From: Halobiforma lacisalsi AJ5
GTDB lineage: Archaea; Halobacteriota; Halobacteria; Halobacteriales; Natrialbaceae
Direction of reading: 5' to 3'
Assembly (NCBI RefSeq): GCF_000226975.2
Contig: NZ_CP019285.1
Location: forward strand, 3,844,001 to 3,908,000
DNA: 64,000 nucleotides
Shown here: one piece after another, positions 30,666 to 42,209 of the stretch
How positions within the stretch are numbered: position 1 is the stretch's first letter
Layout of the letters: each line of letters begins with the position of its first letter
Position numbers and translations under genes: made by a program
Notes under the pieces: generated by a model
Database searches by the model: none
Seen by the model: the letters and a program-made list of their open reading frames with translations, nothing else
Told to the model about the DNA's origin: nothing

Positions 30666-31544
30666 TTACCAGAATTTGAGGTTCTTCTTGACAGCCTCCC
30701 GCTTGAGTTCCTGGATGTGCTCGGTTAGCGGGATGTCTTTCGGACACACTTCCGTACAGGAGAACTGGGTCTGGCACCGCCAGACGCCGTGTTCCTGCTC
30801 GAGAATGCGGAGTCGGTGCTCTTTGATCTCCTCGCTCTCGCGGTCGTCCATCGCGAACTTGTAGGCCTTGTTGATCGCCGCCGGGCCGAGGTACTTGTTG
30901 TCGCCGGCCGCGATGTTACACGAGGACATACAGGCGCCACACCAGATACATCGCGAGGACATCTTGATCTTCTCGCGGTTCTCCGGACTCTGGCGCTGCT
31001 CCTCGAGGTCGCTGACGTCGGGCGTGTCTTCGTCCTGGAAGTACGGCTCGACGGCGTGCATCTGGTCGTAGAAGTGGCTCATGTCGACGACCAGGTCCTT
31101 GACGACCTCCTGATGGGGCAGCGGTTCGATGCGAACCGGCTGCTCGAGATCGGAGATCTGGGTCTTGCAACCGAGTCGCTGTTTGCCGTTGACGAAGAAG
31201 GCGTCGGAGCCACAGACCGCCTGTCGACAGGAGTGGCGGAACGTAAGCGAGGAGTCGTACTCGTCGCGGGCGTACATGACCGCGTCGAGGACGGTCATCC
31301 CCTTCTTGAAGGGGACGTGGAAGTCGTCGAAGCGGGGTTCCTGCTTGCCCTCGACTTCGGGGTCGTACCGGAACACCTTGATGTGGACCGTCTCCCCCTC
31401 GAGTTCGGCCCGTTTCTCGGACTCCTCGTCGATCGCGCCCGACTCTTTCTCGGCGAGGCGGCGGTCTTGGGGCGACTGGGCCCCTTTCATGTCCGGATCT
31501 TTCGGTGCTTCCTGCGTCTCGGGTTCTTGTTGTTGTGTACTCAT
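30666..31544 (-). CDS. sdhB: Succinate dehydrogenase iron-sulfur subunit SdhB
   Basis: 292 residues; an acidic N-terminal extension (about 1-50) is typical of haloarchaea. [2Fe-2S] ligands lie in FRHSCRQAVCGSDAFFVNG with Asp replacing the third Cys as in many SdhB, plus LGC. [4Fe-4S] in CIWCGACMSSC and [3Fe-4S] in CTEVCPKDI. Transfers electrons from FAD to quinone. One base after sdhD stop. Confidence 0.97.
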   Translation of the reverse strand: MSTQQQEPETQEAPKDPDMKGAQSPQDRRLAEKESGAIDEESEKRAELEGETVHIKVFRYDPEVEGKQEPRFDDFHVPFKKGMTVLDAVMYARDEYDSSLTFRHSCRQAVCGSDAFFVNGKQRLGCKTQISDLEQPVRIEPLPHQEVVKDLVVDMSHFYDQMHAVEPYFQDEDTPDVSDLEEQRQSPENREKIKMSSRCIWCGACMSSCNIAAGDNKYLGPAAINKAYKFAMDDRESEEIKEHRLRILEQEHGVWRCQTQFSCTEVCPKDIPLTEHIQELKREAVKKNLKFW

Positions 31545-31545
31545 G

Positions 31546-31911
31546 TTAGGTCCACCCGGCCATAGCGAGTGCGACGTAGGTTCCCTGGACGATCAGCGCG
31601 CCACCAGCGATAACAAGGACTGCGAGTACTACTTTCTTCGGGGTTCCGTCGAGACCCTGGTTGACGAGTGCGTTGTAGACGCCGTTGACGCCGTGGAACG
31701 CCCCGGCAATCAGGAACAACACCATCGTCAGGAAGTAGCCAACGTTCTGCATCCGCGCCTGCGTGCCGAGGAAGGTCACTTCGTAAGCGTGGTTGACGAA
31801 GTGTAGCTGGAAGAAGTGAAACGCGAGGACGACGACGAGAAACGCCGCCGTGATTCGCTGGAGCAGCCACGCGGTCCCGCCGGGGGCGAAGGAACTGTAG
31901 CGTTCGGCCAT
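31546..31911 (-). CDS. sdhD: Succinate dehydrogenase membrane anchor SdhD
   Basis: 121 residues with three membrane helices (about 15-35, 58-80, 92-115). A His in AFHFFQLHFVNH and another in AGAFHGVNGVYN are candidates for haem b or quinone binding. TAATG junction with sdhC (1-bp overlap). Anchors SdhAB on the inner face of the membrane. Confidence 0.93.
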   Translation of the reverse strand: MAERYSSFAPGGTAWLLQRITAAFLVVVLAFHFFQLHFVNHAYEVTFLGTQARMQNVGYFLTMVLFLIAGAFHGVNGVYNALVNQGLDGTPKKVVLAVLVIAGGALIVQGTYVALAMAGWT

Positions 31912-32339
31912 TAGAGGCCCACCCCCGAGAGGAACGTCGGAACGCTCGCGACAGTGATGACCCCCGTCAGGATCAGCGAGGCGTAGAAGCTCTTGTCCTG
32001 TGCCTCGAGCCCGATGCCGAGGTCGACCATCAGCAGTCGGAGCCCATTCAGGATGTGGAAGACGGCGACGGCGAGCAGCCCGACCTCGAGGACGCGGATG
32101 ATGAACAGGTCCTCGAGCCCCTGCAGCGTCGTCGTGTAGACGTCCGTCTCCGCCTGAATCATCGCTGGATCACCGCTCGCTGCGCCGATTGCCGTACTCA
32201 GCACGGCGATGTGGGTGAACAGGTAACCGATCAGCATCCACCCCGTGAACTTGTGGAAGATCCACGCCCACATCCCGGCCTTGAACTCTTTCCAGCGGCC
32301 GAAATCCTCGATGAGGCCGCGGTTGTAAGACTGACTCAT
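31911..32339 (-). CDS. sdhC: Succinate dehydrogenase cytochrome b subunit SdhC
   Basis: 142 residues from ATG 32339 (an upstream frame to 32396 lacks a start near a TATA). Three hydrophobic helices with [21 protein letters not shown] containing the SRPLSPH-like haem region and a second His in [12 protein letters not shown]. First gene of sdhCDBA. TATA-like GGGTATAGAAG lies about 33 bp upstream. Confidence 0.93.
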   Translation of the reverse strand: MSQSYNRGLIEDFGRWKEFKAGMWAWIFHKFTGWMLIGYLFTHIAVLSTAIGAASGDPAMIQAETDVYTTTLQGLEDLFIIRVLEVGLLAVAVFHILNGLRLLMVDLGIGLEAQDKSFYASLILTGVITVASVPTFLSGVGL

Positions 32340-32367
32340 GCGCTCATGTGGACCGTTTGACCGTGAG

Positions 32368-32377
32368 GGTATAGAAG
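32368..32377 (-). promoter_or_regulatory. TATA-like box for sdhCDBA
   Basis: Minus-strand CTTCTATACC, centred about 33 bp upstream of the sdhC start codon. Confidence 0.45.
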
Positions 32378-32534
32378 TTACTTTTGTCGCTTCCAATTAC
32401 CGCCACTACCGAGTCACTCGTTGGAAACTCGCGGTGTGCGTGAGCGCGAACCGAACCCGTTCGGCTCGAGCGCACATCGAACCGGAATGTCACGCGTCGG
32501 ATCCGTTCAGCCGGGAAGACCGACCGCTGTCCGG

Positions 32535-33659
32535 TCAGTCCCGCAGTCGCGACCGGGACCGTGCCCTGCCCTCGCCCCGTTCCCGCTCGAGCGCGGTCAG
32601 GGTGTCCTGGGAGAGGCCGACGAGGTGACACAGCGGGTTGCCGGGGTAGACGACGGGGTTCTCGAGTACGCCGACGATGAGGCCGGTAAACGGCGCTTCG
32701 ACGGTCTCGATGTCGTCCTCTTCCTTGAACGGGTTCGTGATCGAGCAGATCACCTCGTCCTCCCGAACGAGTTCGCCGCGGCCGCGTTTCATGTCGACGA
32801 TGCCGCCCGCGTCGGCGCGGATCCAGGTCTTCTCGTCGTCGTCGTCGATGACGGTGCGCCAGCCGGGCCAGTGAACGGCCGAGTCGCGGTGACAGCCGAA
32901 CTCGGCCAGTACGCTCGCGACGCCGGTCAGCGCGCGATCGATGAGGCGCCGCTGGAAGCGGTGGGCCTCGCCCATCTCGATCGTGATCGTTGGCACGCCC
33001 GCGTCGGTCGCTTCGCGGCGGAGGGTCCCCGACGGCCCCTCACCGGCGATGATGACGTTGGAACTGAAGGCGTTGGCGACCCGGGCGACCGTCGGATCGT
33101 CCATGTTCGCCCGGACGTGGAGCATGTTCGTCCGGCCGCGGGTGGAGGTGTGGAAGTCGAGCCCGAGGTCGCAGGGTTCGATGAAGTTCGTGAAGATGCG
33201 GTGGGCCATCCGCCTGGCGCTCGTCGATCCCTCCCGGCCGGGGAACGACCGGTTGAGGTCCCGGTCGTAGATGGGCAGGTATCGTTCCTGGGCGAGGAAG
33301 CCGGGGACGTTCATCACGGGCAGGCAGACGAGCGTCCCGTGGAGGTCGGCGTGGTTCCAGTCGTGGGCGACCTCGCGGACGACCTCGATGCCGTTCAACT
33401 CGTCGCCGTGGGCCGCGGCCGACAGGAAGACCGTCGGGCCCGGCTGCTCGCCGTTGACGATCGTCACCGGGATGCGGACGGGATCGCCCAGGTACGTCTC
33501 GCTGATACCGTACCGGATGTTGGCCGATTCGCCGGGGTCGACCCGGCCGCCGTTGTACGTGAACGGTTCGGGATCGTCTCCATTGGCGTCCAGATCGGGG
33601 GGCGTGACTGTTACCCCGTCGGGGGGCTCGAGGTCGTCGCGGGGGACGTCGTCGCTCAT
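32535..33659 (-). CDS. Succinylglutamate desuccinylase/aspartoacylase family zinc hydrolase
   Basis: 374 residues from ATG 33659. Zinc-carboxypeptidase (M14) fold with H84 and E87 in AAAHGDELNG and a third ligand in LGLDFHTSTRG; active-site Arg in LNRSFPG. The C-terminal beta domain (PFTGLIVGVLENPVVYPGNP) is typical of the AstE/AspA group in prokaryotes and resembles a biotinyl-like fold. It probably deacylates an N-acyl amino acid or ectoine-like compound; substrate unknown. The sdh operon follows in the same direction but is over 190 bp away across the other strand's boundaries. Confidence 0.85.
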   Translation of the reverse strand: MSDDVPRDDLEPPDGVTVTPPDLDANGDDPEPFTYNGGRVDPGESANIRYGISETYLGDPVRIPVTIVNGEQPGPTVFLSAAAHGDELNGIEVVREVAHDWNHADLHGTLVCLPVMNVPGFLAQERYLPIYDRDLNRSFPGREGSTSARRMAHRIFTNFIEPCDLGLDFHTSTRGRTNMLHVRANMDDPTVARVANAFSSNVIIAGEGPSGTLRREATDAGVPTITIEMGEAHRFQRRLIDRALTGVASVLAEFGCHRDSAVHWPGWRTVIDDDDEKTWIRADAGGIVDMKRGRGELVREDEVICSITNPFKEEDDIETVEAPFTGLIVGVLENPVVYPGNPLCHLVGLSQDTLTALERERGEGRARSRSRLRD

Positions 33660-33789
33660 ATCCCCCGCTGGACGGGACGAAACGTGAATCTTGCCCTCCG
33701 AATTACGTCCCCGTACGGTCGCGATCGGTTTTTGGATGAACGGGCACCGAATGGCCGAGGTGGTGGAAAATCTCTCCCCGTAACCATAC

Positions 33790-33799
33790 GTTTTATACG
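33790..33799 (+). promoter_or_regulatory. TATA box for GNAT gene
   Basis: CGTTTTATAC, centred 25 bp upstream of ATG 33820; the transcript is probably leaderless. Confidence 0.55.
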
Positions 33800-33819
33800 A
33801 GGGGGTGGTACGCCCCCGC

Positions 33820-34569
33820 ATGGAAATTCGTGAAGCAACTACCACGGACGTCGACGCCGTCCGCTCGATCGCCGAGGAGTCGCTCAACTCTACGTATACG
33901 GACTTCCTCGACGAGGAAACGATCGACGAGGCGATCGAGCAGTGGTACGGGGAGGGGTTCGTGGACTTCCTCGAGGACGACCACGCGCTCGTGCTCGTCG
34001 TCGAACGCGACGGCGAGGTCGTCGGCTTCTCCCAGAGCGAACTGGTCGGACAGCGATACGGGACGGGACAACTCCAGTGGCTCCACGTCGCCCCCGATCA
34101 GCGCGGCGACGGCACCGGGGTCCGACTCCTCGTCCGGACCCGCGAACGGCTGCTCGAGGAGGGGGCGGATCAGGTCGTCGGGTTCGTTCTCGCCGACAAC
34201 GAGGGCGGCAACCAGTTCTACCGGGACCATGGCTTCGAGCGAGCGGGCCAGCGCGAGGTCGAAATCGGCTCCGAGACGTTCACCGAGAACGTCTACGTCG
34301 AGAGCGACCTCGGGGACGAGGGCTGGGGTGCCGTCGACGAACTCGAGGTCGACGGCGAAAGCGTCTACGTCAGCTACGGAGAAGCCGCTCGCGGTGCCAA
34401 AGCCCCGTTCTACAGTACCTACAGCACGGCGGATCGGGAGGAGGTGTACGCGTGGCTCTGTGGGAACTGCGACTCGCTGGACAACGCCATGGACACGATG
34501 GGGCGTATCGAGTGCAACGTCTGTGGCAATCGGCGGAAGGCGACTCGGTGGGACGCCTCGTACCTGTAG
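33820..34569 (+). CDS. GNAT acetyltransferase fused to a zinc-ribbon domain
   Basis: 249 residues from ATG 33820 (a GTG at 33805 is too close to the TATA). Residues 1-150 form a GNAT domain with the acetyl-CoA loop DQRGDGTGVRLL and the C-terminal FYRDHGFERAGQ. About residues 165-249 hold a separate domain (a DUF5816-like tail) with C-x2-C (LCGNCDS) and C-x2-C (CNVCGNRRKA), i.e. a putative Zn ribbon. Acetyl acceptor unknown. 45 bp before the VOC gene. Confidence 0.85.
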   Translation: MEIREATTTDVDAVRSIAEESLNSTYTDFLDEETIDEAIEQWYGEGFVDFLEDDHALVLVVERDGEVVGFSQSELVGQRYGTGQLQWLHVAPDQRGDGTGVRLLVRTRERLLEEGADQVVGFVLADNEGGNQFYRDHGFERAGQREVEIGSETFTENVYVESDLGDEGWGAVDELEVDGESVYVSYGEAARGAKAPFYSTYSTADREEVYAWLCGNCDSLDNAMDTMGRIECNVCGNRRKATRWDASYL

Positions 34570-34614
34570 TCGGGCGAGGCCCACTGTTTTGTCGGTTCGA
34601 CGACTGAACGGCGT

Positions 34615-35043
34615 ATGGACGATACCGCCGATACCGGACGGCTCGGACGGCTCCACCATATCGAACTGTACGCTTCCGAGTTCGCGACGACGGTCGACTT
34701 CTGGGCGTGGTGGCTCACCGAACTCGGGTACGAACCGAAAGACGACTGGGACGGCGGTAGGTCCTGGCGGAACGGCCCGACGTACGTGGTGCTCGTCGAG
34801 GCGGACGACGAGAGGCCCCCGTTCGACCGGCGGTCGCCCGGCCTGAATCACCTCGCGTTCCACGCCGATACCCGACAGCGGGTCGACCGCCTTACCGACG
34901 GCATCCGTCGCCGGACGGACGCGCAGGTGCTCTACGAGGACCAACACCCCTACGCAGGCGGCTACTACGCGCTCTACTGCGAAGGACCCGAAGGAGTCAA
35001 ACTCGAGGCCGTCGCGTCCGACGCGAAGCAGCGGCGCGAGTAG
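34615..35043 (+). CDS. VOC-superfamily (glyoxalase/bleomycin-resistance fold) protein
   Basis: 142 residues; two beta-alpha-beta-beta-beta modules. Metal-ligand candidates are H in RLHHIELYASE, H in GLNHLAFHA and Glu in GVKLEAVASD. Begins 45 bp after the GNAT stop, possibly co-transcribed. Reaction unknown (isomerase, dioxygenase and resistance proteins share this fold). Confidence 0.85.
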   Translation: MDDTADTGRLGRLHHIELYASEFATTVDFWAWWLTELGYEPKDDWDGGRSWRNGPTYVVLVEADDERPPFDRRSPGLNHLAFHADTRQRVDRLTDGIRRRTDAQVLYEDQHPYAGGYYALYCEGPEGVKLEAVASDAKQRRE

Positions 35044-35180
35044 GACGAGCGTATCCTTCGAATAAGCACAGGTTTCGCCCGCAAGCGGGCGGCTTGCTCG
35101 TTGTTTACCCCGCATTACAATTGCCCGATCGGGCGTCCTCGAGGACGACGACCGCGGCGGCGTCGGTCGTGCGCTTCTCT

Positions 35181-36665
35181 ATGAGTTCGAGTACACGCAA
35201 CCGGATCGTTCGCGGGTTCAAGGCGACGCTCGTCTCGAGGGCGGTCTACATGCTCTCGAGCGCGCTGTTGATGTTCGTCCTCGCGCGCATCCTCGAGCCC
35301 GACGGCTACGGGGCGTTGTACTGGGCGATCGGGGTTCTGATGGTCGTCCAGTTGCTCGCGGATCTCGGCATCGGGAAGTCCACCGCGCGGTACATTTCCG
35401 AATACCGCGAGAAAGACGAGGGACAGATCCCACACCTGCTACGGTCGGCCGTCGCGTATCAGCTGATCGTCCTCGCGGTAGTCGCGTACGCGCTGCTGGT
35501 CTTTCACGATCGGATCGCGGTCCTGCTCGGGGACCCGGAGGCGGCCCCGTTCCTGGCGGCCGGCGTCCTCTTCATCGTGGCAAACTCCGTTAGCGGCTTC
35601 TCGATGATGGCGTTCCAGGGGTTCAATCGCCTCGGGTACAGCGCCGCGGTGCAGGCAGTCAGCGGGGCGACGCGACTCGTCTTCGCCGTCGGCTTCGTCC
35701 TGCTTGGGTTTGGCGCGCTCGGTGCCTTGTTCGGCTACATCGTCGGCTACGCCATGGCCGGAGCGTTCGGGGTCGGCGTTCTCTACTTCAAGTTCTATCG
35801 GACCTACGAACCCGCCGAGGAGTACGAAGAGGGACTCTCCAGGCGACTGGCCGAATACAGCGTTCCGCTGACGGCAACCCGCAGCGCGAACGTCATCGAC
35901 AAGCGCCTCGACATCGTTCTCGTCGGGGTCTTCCTCCCCTCGGCGGCCGTGGGGTTCTACCAGCTCGGGAAACAGGTCGTCGACTTCGTGCTCGCACCCT
36001 CGGAGTCGCTCGGGTTTACCATCTCGCCGAACTTCGGCGAACAGAAAGCGAACGACCAGCTCGAGCAGGCCCGCCGGATCTACGAGGAGTCGCTGACCCA
36101 CACGATGCTGGTCTACATCCCCGCGGCCGCCGGACTCGTGCTGGTCGCCGACCCGTTCGTGACCATGGTCTTCCCGGAGTACGAGGGGGCCGTTCCCGTG
36201 CTGCAGGTCCTCGCGGGGTTCGTCGTCCTCCAGGCGATCACGAACCTGACCAGCGACAGCCTGGATTACCTCGGACGCGCCCGCTCCCGCGCGATCGCGA
36301 AGGGAGTCACCGCGGTCACCAACTTCGGACTGAACCTGGTGTTGATCCCGACGATCGGGGTCGTCGGCGCGGCGCTCGCGACGGTCGCGACCCACTCGGT
36401 GTACGTCGCGGTGAACCTCTACATCGTCCACGAGGAGCTTTCGCTCCGGCTCGGGCGGCTGGCACGATCGATCGGGACGATCTGTGCGATCACGCTCGTG
36501 ATGGCCATCGCCGTCTCGCTCGTGACCCCGCTGGTCTCGAACCTTCCCATGCTGGTCGGCGCGATCGCGCTCGGGGCAGCCACGTGGGCCGTCCTCGCGG
36601 TGGCCAGCGGCCTGCTCGATCCTACCGAAGTCCGGGCCGTCATCCGGTCCGAGGGGAGCCACTGA
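35181..36665 (+). CDS. Oligosaccharide flippase (MATE/MVF-type, polysaccharide export)
   Basis: 494 residues from ATG 35181. About twelve to fourteen membrane helices beginning AVYMLSSALLMFVLARILEP, with the N-terminal SRAVYMLSSALLMFVLARI and DLGIGKSTARYISEY signature of Wzx-like flippases. It would flip lipid-linked glycans for S-layer, pilin or archaellin glycosylation. No glycosyltransferase lies next to it here. Encoded 137 bp after the VOC gene; the preceding open frame to 35094 is not in frame with a better start. Confidence 0.88.
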   Translation: MSSSTRNRIVRGFKATLVSRAVYMLSSALLMFVLARILEPDGYGALYWAIGVLMVVQLLADLGIGKSTARYISEYREKDEGQIPHLLRSAVAYQLIVLAVVAYALLVFHDRIAVLLGDPEAAPFLAAGVLFIVANSVSGFSMMAFQGFNRLGYSAAVQAVSGATRLVFAVGFVLLGFGALGALFGYIVGYAMAGAFGVGVLYFKFYRTYEPAEEYEEGLSRRLAEYSVPLTATRSANVIDKRLDIVLVGVFLPSAAVGFYQLGKQVVDFVLAPSESLGFTISPNFGEQKANDQLEQARRIYEESLTHTMLVYIPAAAGLVLVADPFVTMVFPEYEGAVPVLQVLAGFVVLQAITNLTSDSLDYLGRARSRAIAKGVTAVTNFGLNLVLIPTIGVVGAALATVATHSVYVAVNLYIVHEELSLRLGRLARSIGTICAITLVMAIAVSLVTPLVSNLPMLVGAIALGAATWAVLAVASGLLDPTEVRAVIRSEGSH

Positions 36666-36743
36666 ACCGGCGGCCTCGAGGGGTCGACCGGGAGCCTTCG
36701 GCGACGACCGAGGACGGGCGCGTCCGCTTGCGGTTCCCTATCA

Positions 36744-36753
36744 ATACTTATCC
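36744..36753 (+). promoter_or_regulatory. TATA-like box for the RimK-fusion gene
   Basis: ATACTTATCC, centred 28 bp upstream of ATG 36776. Confidence 0.5.
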
Positions 36754-36775
36754 CGGCGGTCGGCATCTAGTGTGT

Positions 36776-38110
36776 ATGATCGACGATCCCGTCACTGTCG
36801 GCGTCCTGAGTTTTCACACGAGCAAAGAGACGAAAGCGATCCTCAACGCGGTGGAGGAACTGGGCCACGACACGGCGTGGCTTCGAACCGAGAACACGTC
36901 GGTTAGCATCGTCGACGGAAGCGTCGTCTTGGAGCCCGACGTCGACGTGATCGCGAACCGAATGCTGCTGTCGAACACCGAACAGCCCTGCGAAGAACTG
37001 GGACTGGCGAACACCTTCGCACAGCTCGTTCCGATGCTCAACGAGCCGACGACGGTACTCACCGCCATCCACAAGCTCTCGACGGCGACGGCGCTTGCGA
37101 GCCAGGACGTTCGCACGCCGAACGTGACGCTCGCGCTCAGCAGCGACACGCTGAACGCCGCCCGCGATCGGTACGGCGAGGAGGCGGTCTACAAGACCGC
37201 GATCGGCACCCACGGCGGCGGGACCTGGAAGGTCGGGCCGGACGAGCCGGTCAACGCCCAGGTCGGGAACCGCTACGCCTTCCTGCAGGAACTCGTCGAC
37301 CGCGAGGACGTTCGCCACCGGGATCTCCGGGTCTACGTCGTCGACGGCGAGATCGTCGCCGCGATGTACCGGTACGCGCCGGACAACGACTGGCGGACGA
37401 ACGTCGCACTCGGCGGCTCCGTCGAGGACGCGACCGGAGACCTGCCCGACGAGGCCGCGGAGATGGCGGTCCGGTCGGCCGACGCGATCGGCCTCGACTA
37501 CGCGGGCGTCGACCTCGTCGAGGGCGACGAGGGGTGGTTCGTCCTCGAGGTCAACCCGACGGCCGGATTCAAGGGGCTCTACCAGGCGACGGGCGTCAGT
37601 CCCGCTCCCCGGATCGCGAAACTGGCGATCGAACGGGCGGGCGGCGACGTCGACGACGAGCGGGTCGACGAGCTATCGCGTGTGCTAGACGACTCGCGGC
37701 CGACGGCCCAGCCGGTGCAGCAGACGTCGACCGACACCGAACCCGCCGTCATCGGCTACATCGAAGAGGTCGTCCTCTCGGGTACCAGCGGGTCGTCGAC
37801 GGTCCGTGCGAAGTCGGACACGGGGGCCACCCGGACGAGCATCGACACGGGCCTCGCCGCGGACATCGGTGCGGGACCGATCAAGTCGATCACCCGTATC
37901 AGGTCCGGGAGCAGCAAGACAGCGAAGAGCCGTCCCGTCGTCGACGTGGTCGTCGGCGTCGGCGGCAACCAGCACACCGTCACCGCGAGCGTCGAGGACC
38001 GGAGCCACATGGACTACCCCGTCCTGCTCGGCCGGGACATCCTCGAGAACTACCGGGTGGACGTGAGTCGGCGCATCGACGGTGGCGACGACGATACGCC
38101 GGAGGAGTAA
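36776..38110 (+). CDS. RimK-type ATP-grasp ligase fused to an RimB/retropepsin-like domain
   Basis: 444 residues from ATG 36776. Residues 1-305 are a RimK-like ATP-grasp ligase: preATP part TVGVLSFHTSKETKA, ATP-binding AVYKTAIGTHGGGTWKV, and metal-binding LDYAGVDLV... VLEVNPTAGFKG. After a 40-residue linker, residues about 320-430 carry an aspartyl-protease-like (RimB, DUF-type) domain with a DTGA motif (SDTGATRTSID), ending in VLLGRDILENYRVDVS. RimK adds Glu or similar residues to a C-terminus; RimB proteins process the product. The two activities in one chain suggest peptide tagging and trimming of an unknown target. Confidence 0.82.
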   Translation: MIDDPVTVGVLSFHTSKETKAILNAVEELGHDTAWLRTENTSVSIVDGSVVLEPDVDVIANRMLLSNTEQPCEELGLANTFAQLVPMLNEPTTVLTAIHKLSTATALASQDVRTPNVTLALSSDTLNAARDRYGEEAVYKTAIGTHGGGTWKVGPDEPVNAQVGNRYAFLQELVDREDVRHRDLRVYVVDGEIVAAMYRYAPDNDWRTNVALGGSVEDATGDLPDEAAEMAVRSADAIGLDYAGVDLVEGDEGWFVLEVNPTAGFKGLYQATGVSPAPRIAKLAIERAGGDVDDERVDELSRVLDDSRPTAQPVQQTSTDTEPAVIGYIEEVVLSGTSGSSTVRAKSDTGATRTSIDTGLAADIGAGPIKSITRIRSGSSKTAKSRPVVDVVVGVGGNQHTVTASVEDRSHMDYPVLLGRDILENYRVDVSRRIDGGDDDTPEE

Positions 38111-38166
38111 CGGATCACTGAAAACTGGAACTGCGACCGTCCGGGGCCGACCCGCCCGACCAGTTG

Positions 38167-38177
38167 TTTTATTTACC
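38167..38177 (+). promoter_or_regulatory. TATA box for PRC-barrel gene
   Basis: TTTTATTTACC, centred about 28 bp upstream of ATG 38199. Confidence 0.5.
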
Positions 38178-38198
38178 TTTCTGCCGAACCGTCGAGGT

Positions 38199-38444
38199 AT
38201 GACGACGGTCCTCGCTTCGACGCTCTCCGATACCCCAGTGCTCGGCTCCGACGGAACCGAGATCGGGACGGTCCACAACGTGACGATGGACGTCGAAACT
38301 GGCCACCTGGCGCACCTCCTCGTCTCGCCGGCGACAGAGCGGAGCTACGGGTTCGCTCGGACGGAGGATGGGCAGCTCCGGGTTCCTGCGGGCCGGATGG
38401 TAGACGTCGGCGACTACGTGGTGATCGATCGTTCCGTCGAGTAA
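38199..38444 (+). CDS. PRC-barrel domain protein
   Basis: 81 residues, a single PRC-barrel: TPVLGSDGTEIGTVHNVTMD, HLAHLLVSPATE, then VPAGRMVDVGDYVVIDR. Such stand-alone barrels in haloarchaea are linked to cell division (CdpB) or RNA-binding roles; which applies here cannot be said. Leaderless start with TATA at 38167. Confidence 0.85.
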   Translation: MTTVLASTLSDTPVLGSDGTEIGTVHNVTMDVETGHLAHLLVSPATERSYGFARTEDGQLRVPAGRMVDVGDYVVIDRSVE

Positions 38445-38629
38445 GAAGGAGCGACGCGGTCACCGACCGATCACGAACACCCCGGATATGACTTCCTGTC
38501 CTTCACAAATACAAACTTTTATTCCAACTTTCGGAGATCCAAAGAGGAGAAACGGAATCGGTATTCGGGGACAGTGCATCGAATTTATGGATACGATATC
38601 GCTGACCATCGACGAGACCGTCCGTCAGT

Positions 38630-38827
38630 ATGGGAACGCTCGTCCGGGAAGCGATCGAACGGATGCGCGTGACCGACGTCAAAGTCGCTGCGGACGACGG
38701 ACAGCAAACCCGGTATCACTGCCTGAGTGGCCGGAATCTTCGAAAGCTGGAACCGGAACCGACCCCTGCCGCCACCGTTCGAGCGAGCGGACTGGCCGAT
38801 CGGAGCGACCGAAGTCTCGCTCTGTGA
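38630..38827 (+). CDS. Possible small protein, doubtful
   Basis: 65 residues starting MGTLVREAIERMRVTDVKVA, a plausible helix-strand start, then TRYHCLSGRNLRKLE. This looks like the beginning of a Cys-rich zinc-ribbon protein (expected C-x2-C) but the second Cys is missing, and the later part is compositionally unlike a folded protein. A frameshift near 38725 is possible. It may be a decayed or spurious gene. Confidence 0.3.
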   Translation: MGTLVREAIERMRVTDVKVAADDGQQTRYHCLSGRNLRKLEPEPTPAATVRASGLADRSDRSLAL

Positions 38828-38936
38828 CCGACTCATCGGGGTCGTGCCGGCGACACGTCGCGAGCCCGGTACCGACCATCGTTCCTAATTCGATAATATT
38901 TTTTAACTATCCACGAACACTTTCTTCCTCGAGTAG

Positions 38937-41149
<2,213 letters not shown>

Positions 41150-41161
41150 TTGGGGTTCGGG

Positions 41162-41503
<342 letters not shown>

Positions 41504-41525
41504 CGGCGGAAGAGGAAAGAACGGA

Positions 41526-42176
41526 CTATCCGAATATGCCGTCGTCGTCGTCTTCTTCCTCCTCTTCTTCGGGCTGCTCTTCTTCGGGTGGTTCTTCCTC
41601 AGCCTGTTCCTCCTCTTCGGCCGGTTCCTCCTCTTCGGCCGGTTCCTCCTCTTCAGCCTGTTCCTCCTCTTCAGCCTGTTCCTCCTCTTCGGCCGGTTCC
41701 TCCTCGTCTTCGGTCTCTCCTCCCCCAAGGCTGACGTCGACCTCGAGCAGGTTCGCCTCTGCGTCGCGGAAGGAGGCGTCGCTGGCCAGCGTCACCGTAT
41801 CCCCTTCGCTGACCTCGGCCTCGTCTTCGTCGACGATGAGATGCCCCAGCACGGTCCCCGCGCCGATGTCGAACTGGACGATGTAGACGTCCCAGTCGTC
41901 GACGGGATCGAACGCTTCCTCGAAGTTCTCCAGAACGCTATCCCGATTGGAGGTCTGCAACTCGGCGAGAACGTCGGCGTCGACGTCCGGGTAGTAGTCC
42001 CTCCCGGTGATGACGACCTCCCCGTCGCCGTCACCGTCGTCTTCCTGGGCGGCCGCCGTGCTCGTGCTGGCCCCGGCACCGACCGCGAGCGCGGTCGCCG
42101 CCAGTGTCCCTTTTTTCATAAACGAACGACGCGAATCGCCACTGTCGAACTGATCTTCCTCGCTCATGTCTCTCAT
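41526..42176 (-). CDS. Tat-secreted paralogue A with Glu-rich repeat tail
   Basis: 216 residues from ATG 42176 (an alternative ATG lies at 42167). Residues about 12-40 form a Tat signal ([21 protein letters not shown]), then a 120-residue domain ([20 protein letters not shown] ... [23 protein letters not shown] ... [17 protein letters not shown]) and an acidic tail of [10 protein letters not shown] repeats. Nearly identical to its neighbour outside the tail. Family not recognised; exported, possibly cell-surface. A TATA (CGCTTTATACG, 42210-42220) is about 39 bp upstream, and a hairpin sits at the start codon. Confidence 0.8.
   Translation of the reverse strand: MRDMSEEDQFDSGDSRRSFMKKGTLAATALAVGAGASTSTAAAQEDDGDGDGEVVITGRDYYPDVDADVLAELQTSNRDSVLENFEEAFDPVDDWDVYIVQFDIGAGTVLGHLIVDEDEAEVSEGDTVTLASDASFRDAEANLLEVDVSLGGGETEDEEEPAEEEEQAEEEEQAEEEEPAEEEEPAEEEEQAEEEPPEEEQPEEEEEEDDDDGIFG
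41545..41705 (-). repeat. 18-bp tandem repeat coding AEEEEP/Q
   Basis: About six to seven copies of an 18-base unit (TTCCTCCTCTTCGGCCGG on the plus strand, with variants carrying CAGCCT). They encode the Glu-rich C-terminal tail of paralogue A. Neighbouring units alternate PAEEEE and QAEEEE. Confidence 0.8.
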
Positions 42177-42189
42177 GCCCCTGGGGGCA
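42176..42189 (-). promoter_or_regulatory. Hairpin at the start codon of paralogue A
   Basis: TGCCCC and GGGGCA arms with a 2-base loop; the last paired base is the A of ATG 42176. The same hairpin, with 5-bp arms, stands at the start of paralogue B (43129-43142). Confidence 0.45.
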
Positions 42190-42209
42190 AGCGAAGTTGG
42201 CCGATGGCA

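Noticed and set aside
28925-30679. Plus-strand 584-residue frame opposite sdhA
   Set aside because: Shadow of sdhA; the minus-strand gene has all SdhA motifs and one-base spacing to sdhB.
41545-41705. CRISPR-like short repeats
   Set aside because: The 18-bp units have no spacers and encode an acidic tail; no cas genes are present.
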